Below are positions 33,655-44,689 of a stretch of 64,000 bases of DNA, one piece after another. The DNA lies in assembly GCF_010183535.1 (NCBI RefSeq), contig NC_071329.1, forward strand, positions 3,348,001 through 3,412,000. The letters are read 5' to 3'. Every line of letters starts with the position of its first letter. The stretch's first letter is position 1. The DNA comes from Caenorhabditis remanei (taxonomy: Eukaryota > Nematoda > Chromadorea > Rhabditida > Rhabditidae). The position numbers and the translations under genes were made by a program. The notes under the pieces were generated by a model. The model was not told the DNA's origin. It saw only the letters and a program-made list of their open reading frames with translations, and did no database searches.

Positions 33655-34186
33655 CTAAAAACGGTATAATTTAGGATGGCATTATTGACACGAAAAGAAA
33701 AAGACAGAAAGGTTGAAATACGGAAAGCGGGTAGTAAAGAGGTAAGGAGGTTGTGATAGAAAAAAATTGACGGTGACAACAGCAAGTTTGTCTGAAATTC
33801 GATAGACTTAAAATGATGGGAAACCCACGTGAAGAGGAAAGAAAGAATATGTAAAAGAATTGGAGGAAGCTGTCAAAAAGGTGTAAAACTGCAATCTGGG
33901 GCTCCTGTGACGCGTTTTGAACATTTTCAGACCAAAGTTTCGGATTTTCGGTCATTTTCGATGGTTTTCAACCGATTTTCAGCCAAATTCAGTCAGAAAT
34001 TTGCTATAGTTGCCATTTTTCGTCAATTTTTCTTGATTTCGATTGGATTTCAGCCATTTCAGTCAAAAATTCAGCTTCATTTCAGCTTTTCTTCATGTTC
34101 CCTTCCATCTCTTTTTCCAATCGTCTGTTCTATTCTATGTTCTTCTTGCTTGCTCATCTTCATTTATTTCATACAAACCAACATAT
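33655..34186. other. Upstream region of the helicase gene
   Basis: No gene seen. The stretch 33900-34090 contains TTTCAGCC/TTCAG reiterations. No TATA box or clear site cluster recognised. Confidence 0.4.
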
Positions 34187-34306
34187 CAGAGTTGCGCGGA
34201 ATTCCGACTTCCGACTTCCGACTTCCTACTTCCGTTCTCAAAATTTTACTGCCGACTTCCAACTTCAGACTTCCGTTTTAGAAAAAATCACTTCCGCGCA
34301 ACTCTC
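34187..34306. mobile_element. Short hAT-like TTCCGAC foldback element
   Basis: 120-bp copy of the 25477-25732 family. Left end CAGAGTTGCGCGG, right end CCGCGCAACTCTC (last base changed). Flanked by CAACATAT (34179-34186, 34307-34314), or by a 9-bp CCAACATAT if the right end is one base shorter. Confidence 0.88.
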
Positions 34307-34469
34307 CAACATATATAACACGCCTACAGTACCCCTTCTGGCACACTGTAAACTTTCATATCCACTGGGCAGCAAAATATGACATGTCAATACATAAAAG
34401 TAGGTGAGTGGAGCTAACTGACAGATTAGGCTTGATTAGAAAGTTAAGCCTAAGACTGAAGCCAAATAA

Positions 34470-35060
34470 GATTAGTAAGGTGCCAGGTAAAGTCTGAGAA
34501 GGAAAAACTAAAAATGGGCGGAGCCAATAGAGGTGAAAGTTAGTCAGTAGGTGCTAATTAGTAAGCGGGTCCTAATTTCTAAGTATAACACAAAAAGTAG
34601 TAGAAGCTATATTAAGTTTAATTAGTAGGCGTCAAAAGTGGGCGGAGCCTAACTTACTGTTATCATGTCCCGCGTCGGGCAATACCAATCTGATGAGATT
34701 ATTTGGTTACCTTAGCCAAACCAACCAGTGAAAAGATCCTCTAGAAGTGGGCGGAGCTTGAGTAGACTTCAAACAACAAACATACAAACAGTACATGCAT
34801 ACATAACTGAATAAATAAACAAAAAACTACAGTAACCCCAGAATCATCACTACATTTAAAGTGCCTGAGTGCTTGGGTATTGTAGATAATAACATGATTA
34901 GAATGGTGTATCAACTAAACAAGTTCCGCTCATTTTGCAAGTTACCAGGAGAAGCCTTATCAAATGGTAAGCTTATTTAAGAATGTAAATTCTGAGAGAG
35001 AGAGTGGGCGGAGCCTAGATGAAATCCTAATTAATAGGTGAATCAGATATAATATAATAA
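34470..35060. repeat. GTGGGCGGAGC word-rich region
   Basis: At least four GGGCGGAGC(C/T) words among GTTAGTCAGTAGGTG-like diverged repeats. The same word is far denser in intron 1 of the third Lys-rich gene. No gene. Confidence 0.6.
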
Positions 35061-35319
35061 GATATAATAAGTACGTGAATTTCGGAATTTCTAATTTCGG
35101 AGATGAATTATAATGTACAGGTAGACAATGGGAACACACATGTACAGTAACCCTGATCATCACTACCTTTAAAGTGCCTGACCAGAAAAAAAGGAAGGTG
35201 TAATGGGTATACATGTACAATTCACACGTTGTATAAGACAGGGGATCATTCCGAGGAAACGATGAGAGAACGGTACGACCTTCCTCCGCAGCTCTTCCCG
35301 AGCCGAATGACAACTACTA

Positions 35320-36621
35320 CAGGGTGCGGCAGAATTACCCGCACAAAAGTTTGAAGCCATAAAGCAAGGTGATTGACGCAATTCTGGTGCGCGTATTATT
35401 TAAAATTTTGTTAATCATATTATTTTTTATCATTCTGCCAAAATTCAGATCGATCGGTTTTGTTTTCGGTAAATGGCACCGCCGAGTCCACATCGCTCTT
35501 CCATTTTGAACCTTTTCAAAGCAGGAGTCGCTCCGGTTGACATCATTAAAAGTCTCGGAGTCCCAAGTAGAACCGTCTATGGTTAGGTTTCTAGTTTCAA
35601 AAAGCTTGGCACATCTTTGGATAGATGTGGGAGAGGAAGAAAAGCAACAATCGTCACTCCAGGCCGGATCAAAGCTGTGAACGCGAGAATCAGAAGAAAT
35701 CCAGTTCGGAGCATCAGAAAGATGGCGAAAGGTATGAAAATTAGTTCACGTTTGATGGAAAGGGTCGTCAAAGACAAGCGGAAGCTTACTTGCTATCGTG
35801 TACCAAAAGCAGCCATTCTCTCGAAAGCTACAAGGAAGAAACGACTCGAAAGGTCAAGAAAGCTCCTTCCGCGCACGCGCAATGGTGAACACTTGGTGAC
35901 AGTGTTCTCCGACGAGAAGCTGTTCACGGTACAGGCAGAATTCAATCCTCAAAATCATTGAGTACTTGCTGAGATGCCTGAGGAAGCTTTTGCCAACAAA
36001 AGGACCATACATCAAGCTTCTCATCCCGCTAGTGTGATGGTTTTTGGAGCAGTGTGTGCTGATGGCAAGCCACCATTGCTTTTTGTCGATCAAGGAGCCA
36101 AAATCAACAAGGAAGTCTACATCTCGCAGATTTTGGAGAAGACACTTCTTCCCTGGGCTCAGAAGTACTTCAATAGATGTCACTGGGTGCTCCAACAAGA
36201 CGGTGGACCAGCACACACAGCCAAGTTCTCGCAACAGTGGTACGAGACCCATTTGCCTGCATTCATCCCGGAGGACGAATGGCCACCGTCCTCCCCATAC
36301 CTCAATCCTTTGGACTATTCCATCTGGGGTTTTACAAAACAAGGTCAACGCTAAATCCCACTAAAGTATCAAGGCGCTGAAGAATACCCTGGTCAAGGAA
36401 TGGGGCCCTTTGTCGCCAAAGTACCTGCGTGCAACCATCGATGCCTATCCTAGACGTCTTCGTGCTGTCATCGAAAAGAGAGGTGGTCGGATGGAACAAG
36501 ATTACCTGATAATTGTTGTTATGCTCATGAATAAACTTTTTGTTGATTCCCATGGTTTTCTGACTTTTACTTTTTTAGATATAGCACTTATAGCTTGTGC
36601 GGGTAATTCTGCCGCACCCTG
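35320..36621 (+). mobile_element. Decayed mariner-like (maT-type, DD37D) transposon
   Basis: 1302 bp with terminal inverted repeats CAGGGTGCGGCAGAATTACC / GGTAATTCTGCCGCACCCTG and TA on both sides. Encodes one transposase reading frame that is broken (next entry). Length and single intronless frame fit Tc1/mariner elements. Confidence 0.93.
35473..36520 (+). pseudogene. Broken Tc1/mariner transposase, DD37D
   Basis: From the ATG at 35473 the frame begins MAPPSPHRSSILNLFKAG, a helix-turn-helix DNA-binding start. It is interrupted by an in-frame TAG (35584-35586) and TGA (about 35959-35961), both where a Trp codon (TGG) is the likely ancestor. A frameshift near 36330-36355 puts the C-terminal part (KEWGPLSPKYLRATIDAYP) in another frame. 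Catalytic residues are still visible: SDEKLF, LQQDGGPAHTA, and NPLDYSIW, with 37 residues between the second and third Asp, the spacing of the maT clade. Few lesions suggest a fairly recent death. Confidence 0.92.
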
Positions 36622-36927
36622 TAATTCATCCTTACGGTGTCGTAAACGTGGACACAGTGGGCGTGTCACGCGCGCAAACGGGGTACGGTAACTTATGCGG
36701 TGAGACCCGACATCTGTCAGTGTACTACTATGCGCCTTTAAGAGTCAATAAAATAAGGTTTTTCGAAAATAGGGGAAAAAATTGAAAAATTGATGAAAAG
36801 TTGGGAAGGATATAAGGGTTTTCGACTATGCTGATTCTGAAAATCATAGTCATTATTGATGGGGACTGCTGAAATTTGTAGAATAATGAAGCAAACAATG
36901 AGGAGATAATACCATCACTGAAATGTC

Positions 36928-37280
36928 AAAGTTAGGCAGTGTGTGGGTCCCGTTGGAAATGAGCAATTTTAAAATTGTTTATGATTGTCACATGGGCTTA
37001 GTTGGTGTATAGATAAAGTCTTGCGTTACATTTTTGTAGTTGACAACATTTTTATACGGGTCCTCCCTCGAGGGATGCGGTGGCTCAAAGGTTAGCTTGT
37101 TGACTGTAGAGGTCAACTTTACTCTACCGTAACTCCCTAGGGACCGCCCGTACAAAAAAGTTGTCAACTACAAAAATGTAACTTAAGGCTTTATCTATAA
37201 GCCTATTGAACTATAGACATTTTTGGACATTAGCAACTTTATGAAACACGCTCAAAGTTTCTCATTGTCAACTGAAACTG
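36928..37280. repeat. Tc1-like MITE core with diverged ends
   Basis: Palindrome with TTTTGTAGTTGACAAC / GTTGTCAACTACAAAA and TCCTCCCTCGAG / CTCCCTAGGGACCGCC centre. Terminal CAGTAC absent. Confidence 0.7.
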
Positions 37281-37492
37281 TGGAGCAACCTCAGTTCTGT
37301 AGAGGTCCTGAGATTAACTGAGTTATTTTCGACTTCAAAAATATCAAAATTTCATTTGTTATTACTTTGTTTGTCTACGGGACGACAAGAAATCACCAAC
37401 AAAAAAGTGTGATCGGCACTCACACCTTCCTGCCGAAGAGACGGATTCAGAAGATGTAAAGTGTGAACTGAATATCCGAGGAGTCACACTTA

Positions 37493-37527
37493 GAACAATA
37501 CTTTGTTAAAAACAAAGGGTATTGTTC
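37493..37527. other. Short perfect hairpin
   Basis: GAACAATAC and GTATTGTTC arms, extended by a weaker TTTGT/ACAAA pairing, 35 nt in all. Too short for a typical miRNA precursor. Function unknown. Confidence 0.4.
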
Positions 37528-37608
37528 ACTATTACCTTTGAAAAAAACTTCACACTTATAGCATCTCAGTGTTGGAAGACAGGGTGGCTACAAACTACAA
37601 TCGAAGGA

Positions 37609-38052
37609 TATTACGAAAGTTATCACTTTGGCTGTTTTCAGTGGAAAATGACCAACTTTGAGAGTGTGCCGTAGTAATTCTTATTGTCACACCATGAAAA
37701 CTTTTAATGGATCGTACAAATCAAAGGTAGTGCTCCATTTTTGTAGTTGACAACTTTTCTGTACGAACACTCCCTAGCAAGTTAAATATCGACAAAGTAA
37801 TTTCTCCCTCAAATCGAGCAATTTCCGTGCTAATTTGTGAGATTTTTGAGCTGTCGTCTTAAAATGACCATAACTCTCTAGGGACCGTCCGTACAAAAAA
37901 GTTGTCAACTACAAAAATAAAGTTCTACCCTTGATCTGTATGATCCATTAAAAGTTTTCTTGGTGTGACAATCAGAATTACTATGGCACACTCTCAAAGT
38001 TGGTCATTTTCCACTAAAACAGCCAAAGTTGATACCTTTTCGTCCGGTACTG
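37609..38052. mobile_element. Tc1-like MITE flanked by a 50-bp direct duplication
   Basis: 444 bp with a diverged left end and right end CGTCCGGTACTG. Outer arms GCTGTTTTCAGTGGAAAATG. The 50 bases immediately left (37559-37608) are repeated immediately right (38053-38102) with one mismatch. Confidence 0.8.
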
Positions 38053-38102
38053 TAGCATCTCAGTGTTGGAAGACATGGTGGCTACAAACTACAATCGAAG
38101 GG

Positions 38103-38893
38103 TACCGCGATTAGTATTTATAACAATTCTACAGCAGGAAATTGATCTTTTCCTTTCAATTTTTGGATACGCAACGCCGTTTCACAAATTGTACCCTATC
38201 ATTTATGTCAGTATGAACCTTTTCAGGTTGTCCATCTCATTTTCACTATTTTCATAATTAGCATAAGATTGAACTGTCATTTCCGTCTTCCATGACATCT
38301 CTTCCTGTCATAATTCCCATCTTTCTAAGATTGTGACATGACTGACCTCCTCATAAGGTTCAGATGCTACAGGTGTGTTTTGTCAAAACGGTTTTAATTA
38401 TGTGAAGAAAAAAGATCTTTGACAAATGATCAACATTTTGTAGTTGACAACCTGGACTTACCTAGTAAATCAAAGTTCTAAACATTTTTCAAAGTCAAAC
38501 CAACAAAACATTGTAACACTTGTTGAAAAATCGCTCATTTTCAGCAAGTGTCACAATCTTCATAATCGGTACTGTAGTTCAAAAGCAGGAGCTTCAATAT
38601 CGATGTATTTTCAAATTTTGCCTATCATCAATCTGACAAGTCCTTATTCTCTTATTTTGCACAGAACACGCCTGGAAGATTGTCTTATTCTTATCCCCCA
38701 TAAACCTCCAAGCGCACTACTGTCTTATCATGTTTTCTCTCATCTCTTTCTATACGGTATCCCCTATTCTATTTACGCTATTTGGAGACTGTTGTGTACT
38801 CCACAGACACTAATTATCCAAACGTGTGACTTGTCGTCATCCGTCATCATCCTAACCATCTTTTCCCATACCTGTAGCGTCAGCCCCCCTTTA
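38103..38893. other. Pyrimidine-rich intergenic DNA
   Basis: No gene recognised. A partial MITE word (TTTTGTAGTTGACAACC) is at about 38435. C+T-rich composition continues through the region upstream of both tandem Lys-rich genes. Confidence 0.4.
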
Positions 38894-39013
38894 CTCCGAG
38901 TCACACCTCTACTCCGAGTCACACATCCCTCTGTCTCGTGGAAGCGCGCGGCCTAGAATTGAGCTAGGTCATCTCATAAGCGCGGTCTCACCTCACTTTC
39001 TCATCAGATGACA
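38894..39013 (+). repeat. Hairpin module, copy 1
   Basis: CTCCGAGTCACAC, then GCGCGGCCTAGAATTGAG-CTAGG hairpin, then AAGCGCGGTCTCACC and TCATCAGATGACA. The CCTAG/CTAGG stem encloses AATTGAG. The GAGTCACAC start is doubled here. Confidence 0.75.
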
Positions 39014-39392
39014 TCCATTCCTACTTGGTACATCTTCTAGGCCTTCTTTCTAACAACCCCGCCTCCTTATCCCATCCACTCCCAATCACAATGAATCGTC
39101 TGACGTTCTTCACTTTCCACTATTTTCCACCTTCCCCTTCTTTAGCTATAGTCACCTCCCTCACCTTCTTACCATTTCCTATGCATGCAGTCCTTAGAAA
39201 ACCACCACTTCCGAATTTTATGCGTTTTGGAGCCTAGGATACCTGGCCGTCATATGTTTTTAACATTTGACCACTAACATCTTCCGGTCTCGTTTCACCA
39301 GACCCTTCCATAATTTTGCTGACCTCCTCACTTGCATCATCAGATGACGCCCATTTGAACCTTTTCACAACCCATTCCCATAAGCCCTTCTA

Positions 39393-39483
39393 CTCCGAGT
39401 CACACCTCCACCTATCTCATGGAGACACAAGTGAGCTCGGCCGTCTCATGCTAGGTCTCACCTTACTATTTCATTCGATGACA
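39393..39483 (+). repeat. Hairpin module, copy 2 (shortened)
   Basis: CTCCGAGTCACACCTCCACC, GGAGACACAAGTGAGCT, GTCTCATG, AGGTCTCACC and TTCGATGACA. The inner hairpin is largely lost. Confidence 0.6.
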
Positions 39484-39860
39484 TTCATTTCTGATCCATT
39501 CGCCTTTAAGACAGTGTCACGGCCCCCCGTTTTCACTCTCTAGTCACGAGACACCACTTTTCATAATCCAATTTTCCCCATCCAAATTCTTACTTATGTT
39601 TAAACAACCTGCCTGTACCCTTTACACATTAGTCCTCTTACCTTCGAAAACCATCATTTTCACTTTAGTGTATAAATTTCCAAATTCTGTTATCCTAAAT
39701 ACCTTCCAGTATTCACTTTCCTAATCAGCTTCACATGATAGCCTTGAGTTCTGAAATTAAAAAAAACCGCTAAGTTTTCGTTCTCTCGGAGTTTCATTTG
39801 CTCATCTGATGACTTTGCATTCGCCTCTTGTACCGTATCCCGAACCCGTCTCATCAGTCG

Positions 39861-39982
39861 CCTCTATTTCGAGTCACATCTCTGCCCGAGCCTCCCATCT
39901 GTCTCATCGGAGACGCGCGGCATAGAATTGAGCTAGGTCATCTCATAAGCGCGGTCTCACTTCACTTTCTCATCAGATGACA
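39861..39982 (+). repeat. Hairpin module, copy 3
   Basis: GAGTCACATCTCTGCC, CTCATCGGAGACGCGCGG, ATAGAATTGAGCTAGG, AAGCGCGGTCTCAC, TCATCAGATGACA. Outer stem GAGAC/GTCTC plus GCGC/GCGC. Confidence 0.75.
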
Positions 39983-40141
39983 ACAATTTCCGCTCATTGA
40001 TTTTTTGAACCTTTTCCATAACGGAGTCACACCTTCCCAGTCCAAACCATTTTTCTCTTCTCGTCTATTTTCGTTCCTCTCCTTAACAGCTTTCCCCTTA
40101 TCTCCATTTTTCAGAAGAAACTTTCCCAACGCCGCCCAACA

Positions 40142-41185
40142 ATGACCAGAATGATGACGAGAAGAGCTAACAAGGAGATCGAGGAGAAGAATCTCGGAAA
40201 GAATGGAAAACTCTGGAAGGTGTTCACTGTGTAAGTTAAGAAATTGGAAAATACAGTATTTTTTGAATAAAATCTAAAACTTCAAGCCACGCCCCTTTTT
40301 AGAGCTTCACTTCAATATCTTTTGGTTGAAAAACTTATTTTTTAAGGAATATTATCCCGGAGCTCATTTCCGAGCCCTGCCACGACGAGGACCGCGACGT
40401 AGCGGTCTGCAATCCGATGGACTGCATTCAGTCGGAGGACAACCTTAAGGTGCTGATGAAAGAGTGCCCAACTCTCGGGATTGAGATGGTAAACTATAAT
40501 TGAGAATCTTCAGAAAATCAACAAATTTTCTTTTTAGGCTATCGAATATCTCTTGGAGAGCCCCCTGGCCGACGCAATCCAACGGGGAAGGAAATTCGTG
40601 CTTAAAATGTGAGTTTAGTGTCTGTCTGTCTGCTTGTTTGTCCGGATGTCTGTGTTGTACTCATGATTGTTTTTCAGGGAGTTGCTGAAAGCGGAGGAGG
40701 AGAAGCATGTTGGAGTCCCCAAGGTCGAGAACATCCCACCACCACCACCACAGCTCGAAAAGAAGAAGGAGGAGCCCAAAAAGGAGCAGAAGAAGGCGGA
40801 GCCTACAGGACGTGGGAAGGCTCAAATCAAGAAAATAGCCGCTGGAGTGACAAAGACAGGAGCTGAGAAGAAGAAGGTGGAGCCTAGGAAGACCCAGAAG
40901 AAGGCTCCTGCACATCAAAAGACTCAAATCAAGAAAGTCGTCATTGGAGTGTCCAAAAAAGAAGTTGGGAAGAAGTTTGGTCAAAATGTGAGGCTTGGAG
41001 ACCTCGCTAGAGAGCTGATGGCATCAGCAGCAGGATGGAATCGTCAGCGGAAGGTAAGCTCCGCCCCTCTAGAATTTTGTGATCTACATCCCTAAACCCT
41101 CTTTTTTCAGGTGGCATTCAAGTGCCCTAAACGATTCTTGCAAGACGAGAACGCCCCGCCCACTGCTGAGCCAATGGAATATTAG
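40142..41185 (+). CDS. Lys-rich probable nuclear protein, copy 1 of tandem pair
   Basis: Five exons: 40142-40230, 40347-40488, 40538-40608, 40678-41053, 41111-41185; 250 residues. The N-terminal part carries a compact conserved region shared with the two genes downstream: QSEDNLKVLMKECPTL then SPLADAIQRGRKF. Next come five Pro and a Lys/Glu/Ala-rich basic stretch with repeated KKxEPKK/RKTQKK units, then LGDLARELMASAAGW and a C-terminus ending AEPMEY. No signal peptide or membrane segment. Exon 2 uses the unusual acceptor TTTTAAG, also seen in copy 2. A TTTTTCAG at about 40107-40114 may be a trans-splice site. Composition suggests a chromatin- or RNA-associated nuclear protein. I do not recognise the family. 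Confidence 0.82.
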
Positions 41186-41470
41186 GATGATAAATGTTGT
41201 AATTTTGTATTTGTTTTTGTTTGTTCCCCGATGATGAACAGTAAAAAGGTTTTTTTTTAAATCAAGGTGTTATATATTTTTATGTTTTCATAATCTACCG
41301 GTATTAACATCCGGGTATACTTATCTTTATTATTACTCTGAAAATTATTGATCTCATTGTCCTTATTTATGCTTATTCCGTCTCTTAGACCTTCTCACAG
41401 TCACACCAACCACCTGTCTTTCCATGACCCTGTCTCCCATTTCAATTTCCTAAAACCACTTTTCTTCGTT
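41186..41470 (+). other. 3' flank shared by the tandem pair
   Basis: Nearly the same as 44353-44650, including TTCCCCGATGATGAACA and CTACCGGTATTAACATCCGG, which helps define the tandem duplication unit. No AATAAA here (CAGTAAAAAGG where copy 2 has CAATAAAAAGG). Confidence 0.6.
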
Positions 41471-41740
41471 TCTTGTATTCCTCTTTTCTTGAAATCAGCT
41501 TTTCTCTAATAATCTCCCTCCTTTTATTATTTTCAGATTTTTCAGTTTTACTGAAACTTTTCACGGGCCGTGAACCAAATTTTGGAATATTTTTGTTTTT
41601 TTTTTCGCAAAAAGTATAGTTTGCGATTAATAATTTAAAATTCAATCAAAAAAAAATTCCGAAAAATCAACGGAAAACCTTCAAATGACTTCGCACTCGC
41701 CTCGTGTACCGTATCCCCAACCCGTTTCGTCAGTCCTTTT

Positions 41741-41855
41741 ACTCAAAGTCTCACCTCTGTCCGAGCCTGCCATCTGTCTCATCGGAGACGGGCGGCCTAG
41801 AATTGAGCTAGGTCATCTCATATGCGCGGTCTCACCTTAGTTTCTCATCAGATAA
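41741..41855 (+). repeat. Hairpin module, copy 4
   Basis: CTCATCGGAGACGGGCGG, CCTAGAATTGAGCTAGG, ATGCGCGGTCTCACC, TCATCAGATAACA. Located between the two tandem genes. A weak fragment (CTCCGAGTCACACCTCCAC) is at 42262. Confidence 0.7.
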
Positions 41856-42738
41856 CATTAATTTATGCTCACTATCCCTTTTTCTAGTTACACTACTTCT
41901 CTCTGTCTTCCAATTTTTTACCGCACCGAACATCCATTATTTACTACTAATAGGTTATCTTCAATCAATTTCAACCTGTCCCTTATCCTCTAGTCTTCAG
42001 TCCCGGTTACCATTGAAACCCATCAGTTTAAATTTTGCGCGTTTGATCTCATTATCTATGCCACAAGTTTTCCATTTTCCCCTTAGTGTGAGAACCTCTA
42101 AATTCAGCTCTCCTTAATTCCTTCTACGATTCATTCTCCTAACCTGCTTTACCTGATAGCCTAAAGTTCTAGAATTTTTTCTTTTGAACATCACATGACA
42201 TCTATTTTTGCTTAGTACGTCTTCTGGGCCAGTCTCACGACCCCACCTCCTCATCCCATCCACTCCGAGTCACACCTCCACTTGTCGTCATGGAAAGCGA
42301 GTTTTCCAGGTCTCTTCTCCCTTGTTTATACAATGTCAGTCATTTATGCTCAATGCGTCTCATGCATTGTTACACGGCACGTTCTTCACTTTCCAATATA
42401 ATTTCCATACCATTACCCGACTCCGATCCCTTCTTTCAGTTTTCCCAAACAAAGCCTCCTTGAAAGATTTACGACGTTTTTACTTACCTTTCTATAGAAA
42501 ACCTAACTTTTACAATGATCACTTCCCTCACCTCCTTTCTTTACCCAGTAGCCTACAGTCCCTAGAAAATCACCAGTCGCAAATTTTAGGGGCCTGAAAA
42601 AACTGTCATCACGTAATACCGTCACCATACTCTTTCCATCCTTTTCTTACGCATGGCATCCTCCTCATTTGCTTATCAGATGACACCTCATCCCGTCTTT
42701 TGAACCTTTTCACAACCCCCGTCCCATAAGCCCTTCTA

Positions 42739-42842
42739 CTCCGAGTCACACCTCCACCTGTCTCATCGCAGACGCGCGGCCTAGATTGAGCTGGGCCACC
42801 TCATAAGCGCAGTCTAACACCACCCTTGCTCATCAGATGACA
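42739..42842 (+). repeat. Hairpin module, copy 5
   Basis: CTCCGAGTCACACCTCCACC, CAGACGCGCGGCCTAG, ATTGAGCTGGG, AAGCGCAGTCTAAC, TCATCAGATGACA. AGAC/GTCT pairing is retained despite substitutions. About 190 bp upstream of copy 2 of the tandem genes. Confidence 0.7.
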
Positions 42843-43028
42843 GCAATTTCTGCTCATAACGTCTGTTCCATAGCCCAGTCACACCTTCCCATCCCCTCCC
42901 TCCTATCTAAACTTCCCAGTCCGAACCATTTTTTTGTTCTTCTCGTCTACTATTGATTTTCTCCCAAACAGTTTTCCCCATACAATCTCTTTTCTTTTTT
43001 CAGAAAAGCTTCCTCAAATCGCCCAACA

Positions 43029-44352
43029 ATGCCAATGATGACAAGAAGTAAGACGAAAGAGATCATTGAGAAGAACATTGGAAGGAAGGGGAAGCTGTGG
43101 GAGACATTCACTGTGTAAGTAGAATTGTAAAATTGACAGTTATCACTTTCAAACCACTTTTTCGGTCTTATTAGAAAGGCAGACCCCTTTTATCAAATAC
43201 AGCATTTTTGGTAAAATTTAAAACTACAAGCCACGCCCCTTTTTAGAGCTTCACTTCACTTTTTTCGGGTGAAAACTCAGAACAGTCTTACAACTGCGCT
43301 CCACTGAAGTCACCTTGAAAAACTTGTTTTTTTCTCTGAGTCTCTCAATTTTGAACGCAACTTTATATCGTTACGGTGGAGCGCGGTTGTAAGAAGCCTG
43401 TCGTGCTAATAAATACATACAAAAGTTTCTTTTCTTAAGCGACGTCATCCCGGAGCTCCTCACTGATCCATGTGATGATGAGGATCGTGACGAGGCGATC
43501 TTCAACCCGACTGACTTCAATCAGTCGGAGAAGAACCTAATGGAGCTGATGAGAGTGTGCCCGGACCTGGGCATTGAGAGGGTAAATTTTAATTTCTTGC
43601 TTTTCGAAAAATCAATTAATTTCATTTTAGGCACTTGAATTCTTGGCGGCATCCCCGCTGGCCGAGGCGATCCGACGGGGAAAAGAATTCGTGGCGGTGA
43701 AGGACACTATGATCATAATTGATGATCGTATTAAAAAGTGAGTTCATTGTCTGTTTGTGTATCTGTTTGTCTGTCCAGTTGTCTGTGTACTCATAGTTGT
43801 TTTTTTCCAGTAAAAAGCTGAGAGAGGAGGAAGAACGATTTGTGGGTATTCCCAAGCTCGAAAGCTGCCCACCGCCACCACCAAAGGTCACCAAGAAGAA
43901 GGAGGAGCCCAAGAAGGCGGAGAAGAAGACTGTAGCTCCTCGGAAGACTACAGGACGTCAGAAGGCTGGGATCCCGAAGGTGGCCACTGGAGTGACGAAA
44001 AAAGGAGCTCAGAAGAAGAAGGCGGAGCCTAGGAAGACACAGAAGAAGGAACCTCGGCAGCCTCAAATTAAGAAAATCGGCACCGGACTCATCAAGAAAG
44101 GAGGCGAGCAGAAGAAAGTCGGGATTCGGCTTGGAGACCTCGCTAGATTGCTGATGGCATCAGCCGCACACTGGACACGTCAGCGTAAGGTAAGCTCCGC
44201 CCCCTTAGAATTTTCTGATCTACATAACCATTATCCATAACGTTTTCCCTAAAACCCTCTATTTTCAGGTGGCATTCAAGTGCCCTAAGCGCTTCTTGCA
44301 AGACGAGAATGCTCCGCCCACTCGCACTGCTGCTGAGCCAATGGAATATTAG
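43029..44352 (+). CDS. Lys-rich probable nuclear protein, copy 2 of tandem pair
   Basis: Five exons: 43029-43114, 43440-43581, 43631-43737, 43811-44189, 44269-44352; 265 residues. Same architecture as the gene at 40142: TDFNQSEKNLMELMRVCPDL, SPLAEAIRRGKEF, PPPPPK, a Lys-rich stretch, LGDLARLLMASAAHW and a C-terminus ending AEPMEY. Exon 3 is 36 bases longer than in copy 1. The basic stretch includes KTVAPRKTTGRQKAG, which superficially resembles an H3 tail. Exon 2 again uses TTCTTAAG as acceptor. TTTTTTCAG ending at 43003 may be a trans-splice site. AATAAA occurs at about 44406. Arose with copy 1 by a ~2.9-kb tandem duplication. Confidence 0.82.
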
Positions 44353-44689
44353 GATAATAAGTGTTGTAATTTTGTATTTGTTTTTGTTTGTTCCCCGATG
44401 ATGAACAATAAAAAGGTTTTTTTTAATCAAGGTGTTATATTTTTCATTTTTTCATAATCTACCGGTATTAACATCCGGGTATACTTATCTTTATTATTAC
44501 TCTGAAAATCTATTGATCTCACTGTTCTCATTTATGTTTATTCCGTCTCTTGGACCTTCTCACAGTCACACCAACCACCTGTCTTTCCATCACCCTGTCT
44601 CCCAATCCCACTTCCCAAACCTAGTTTCCCAAAACCGCTTTTCTAGTATTTCCCTTTTCTTGAAAACATCTTTTCCCGTCACAACAATC

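Noticed and set aside
37493..37527. miRNA precursor
   Set aside because: The hairpin is only 35 nt; flanking arms do not extend the pairing to precursor length.
40667..41095. Single-exon 142-codon gene
   Set aside because: It is exon 4 of the five-exon gene starting at 40142, read through the next donor.
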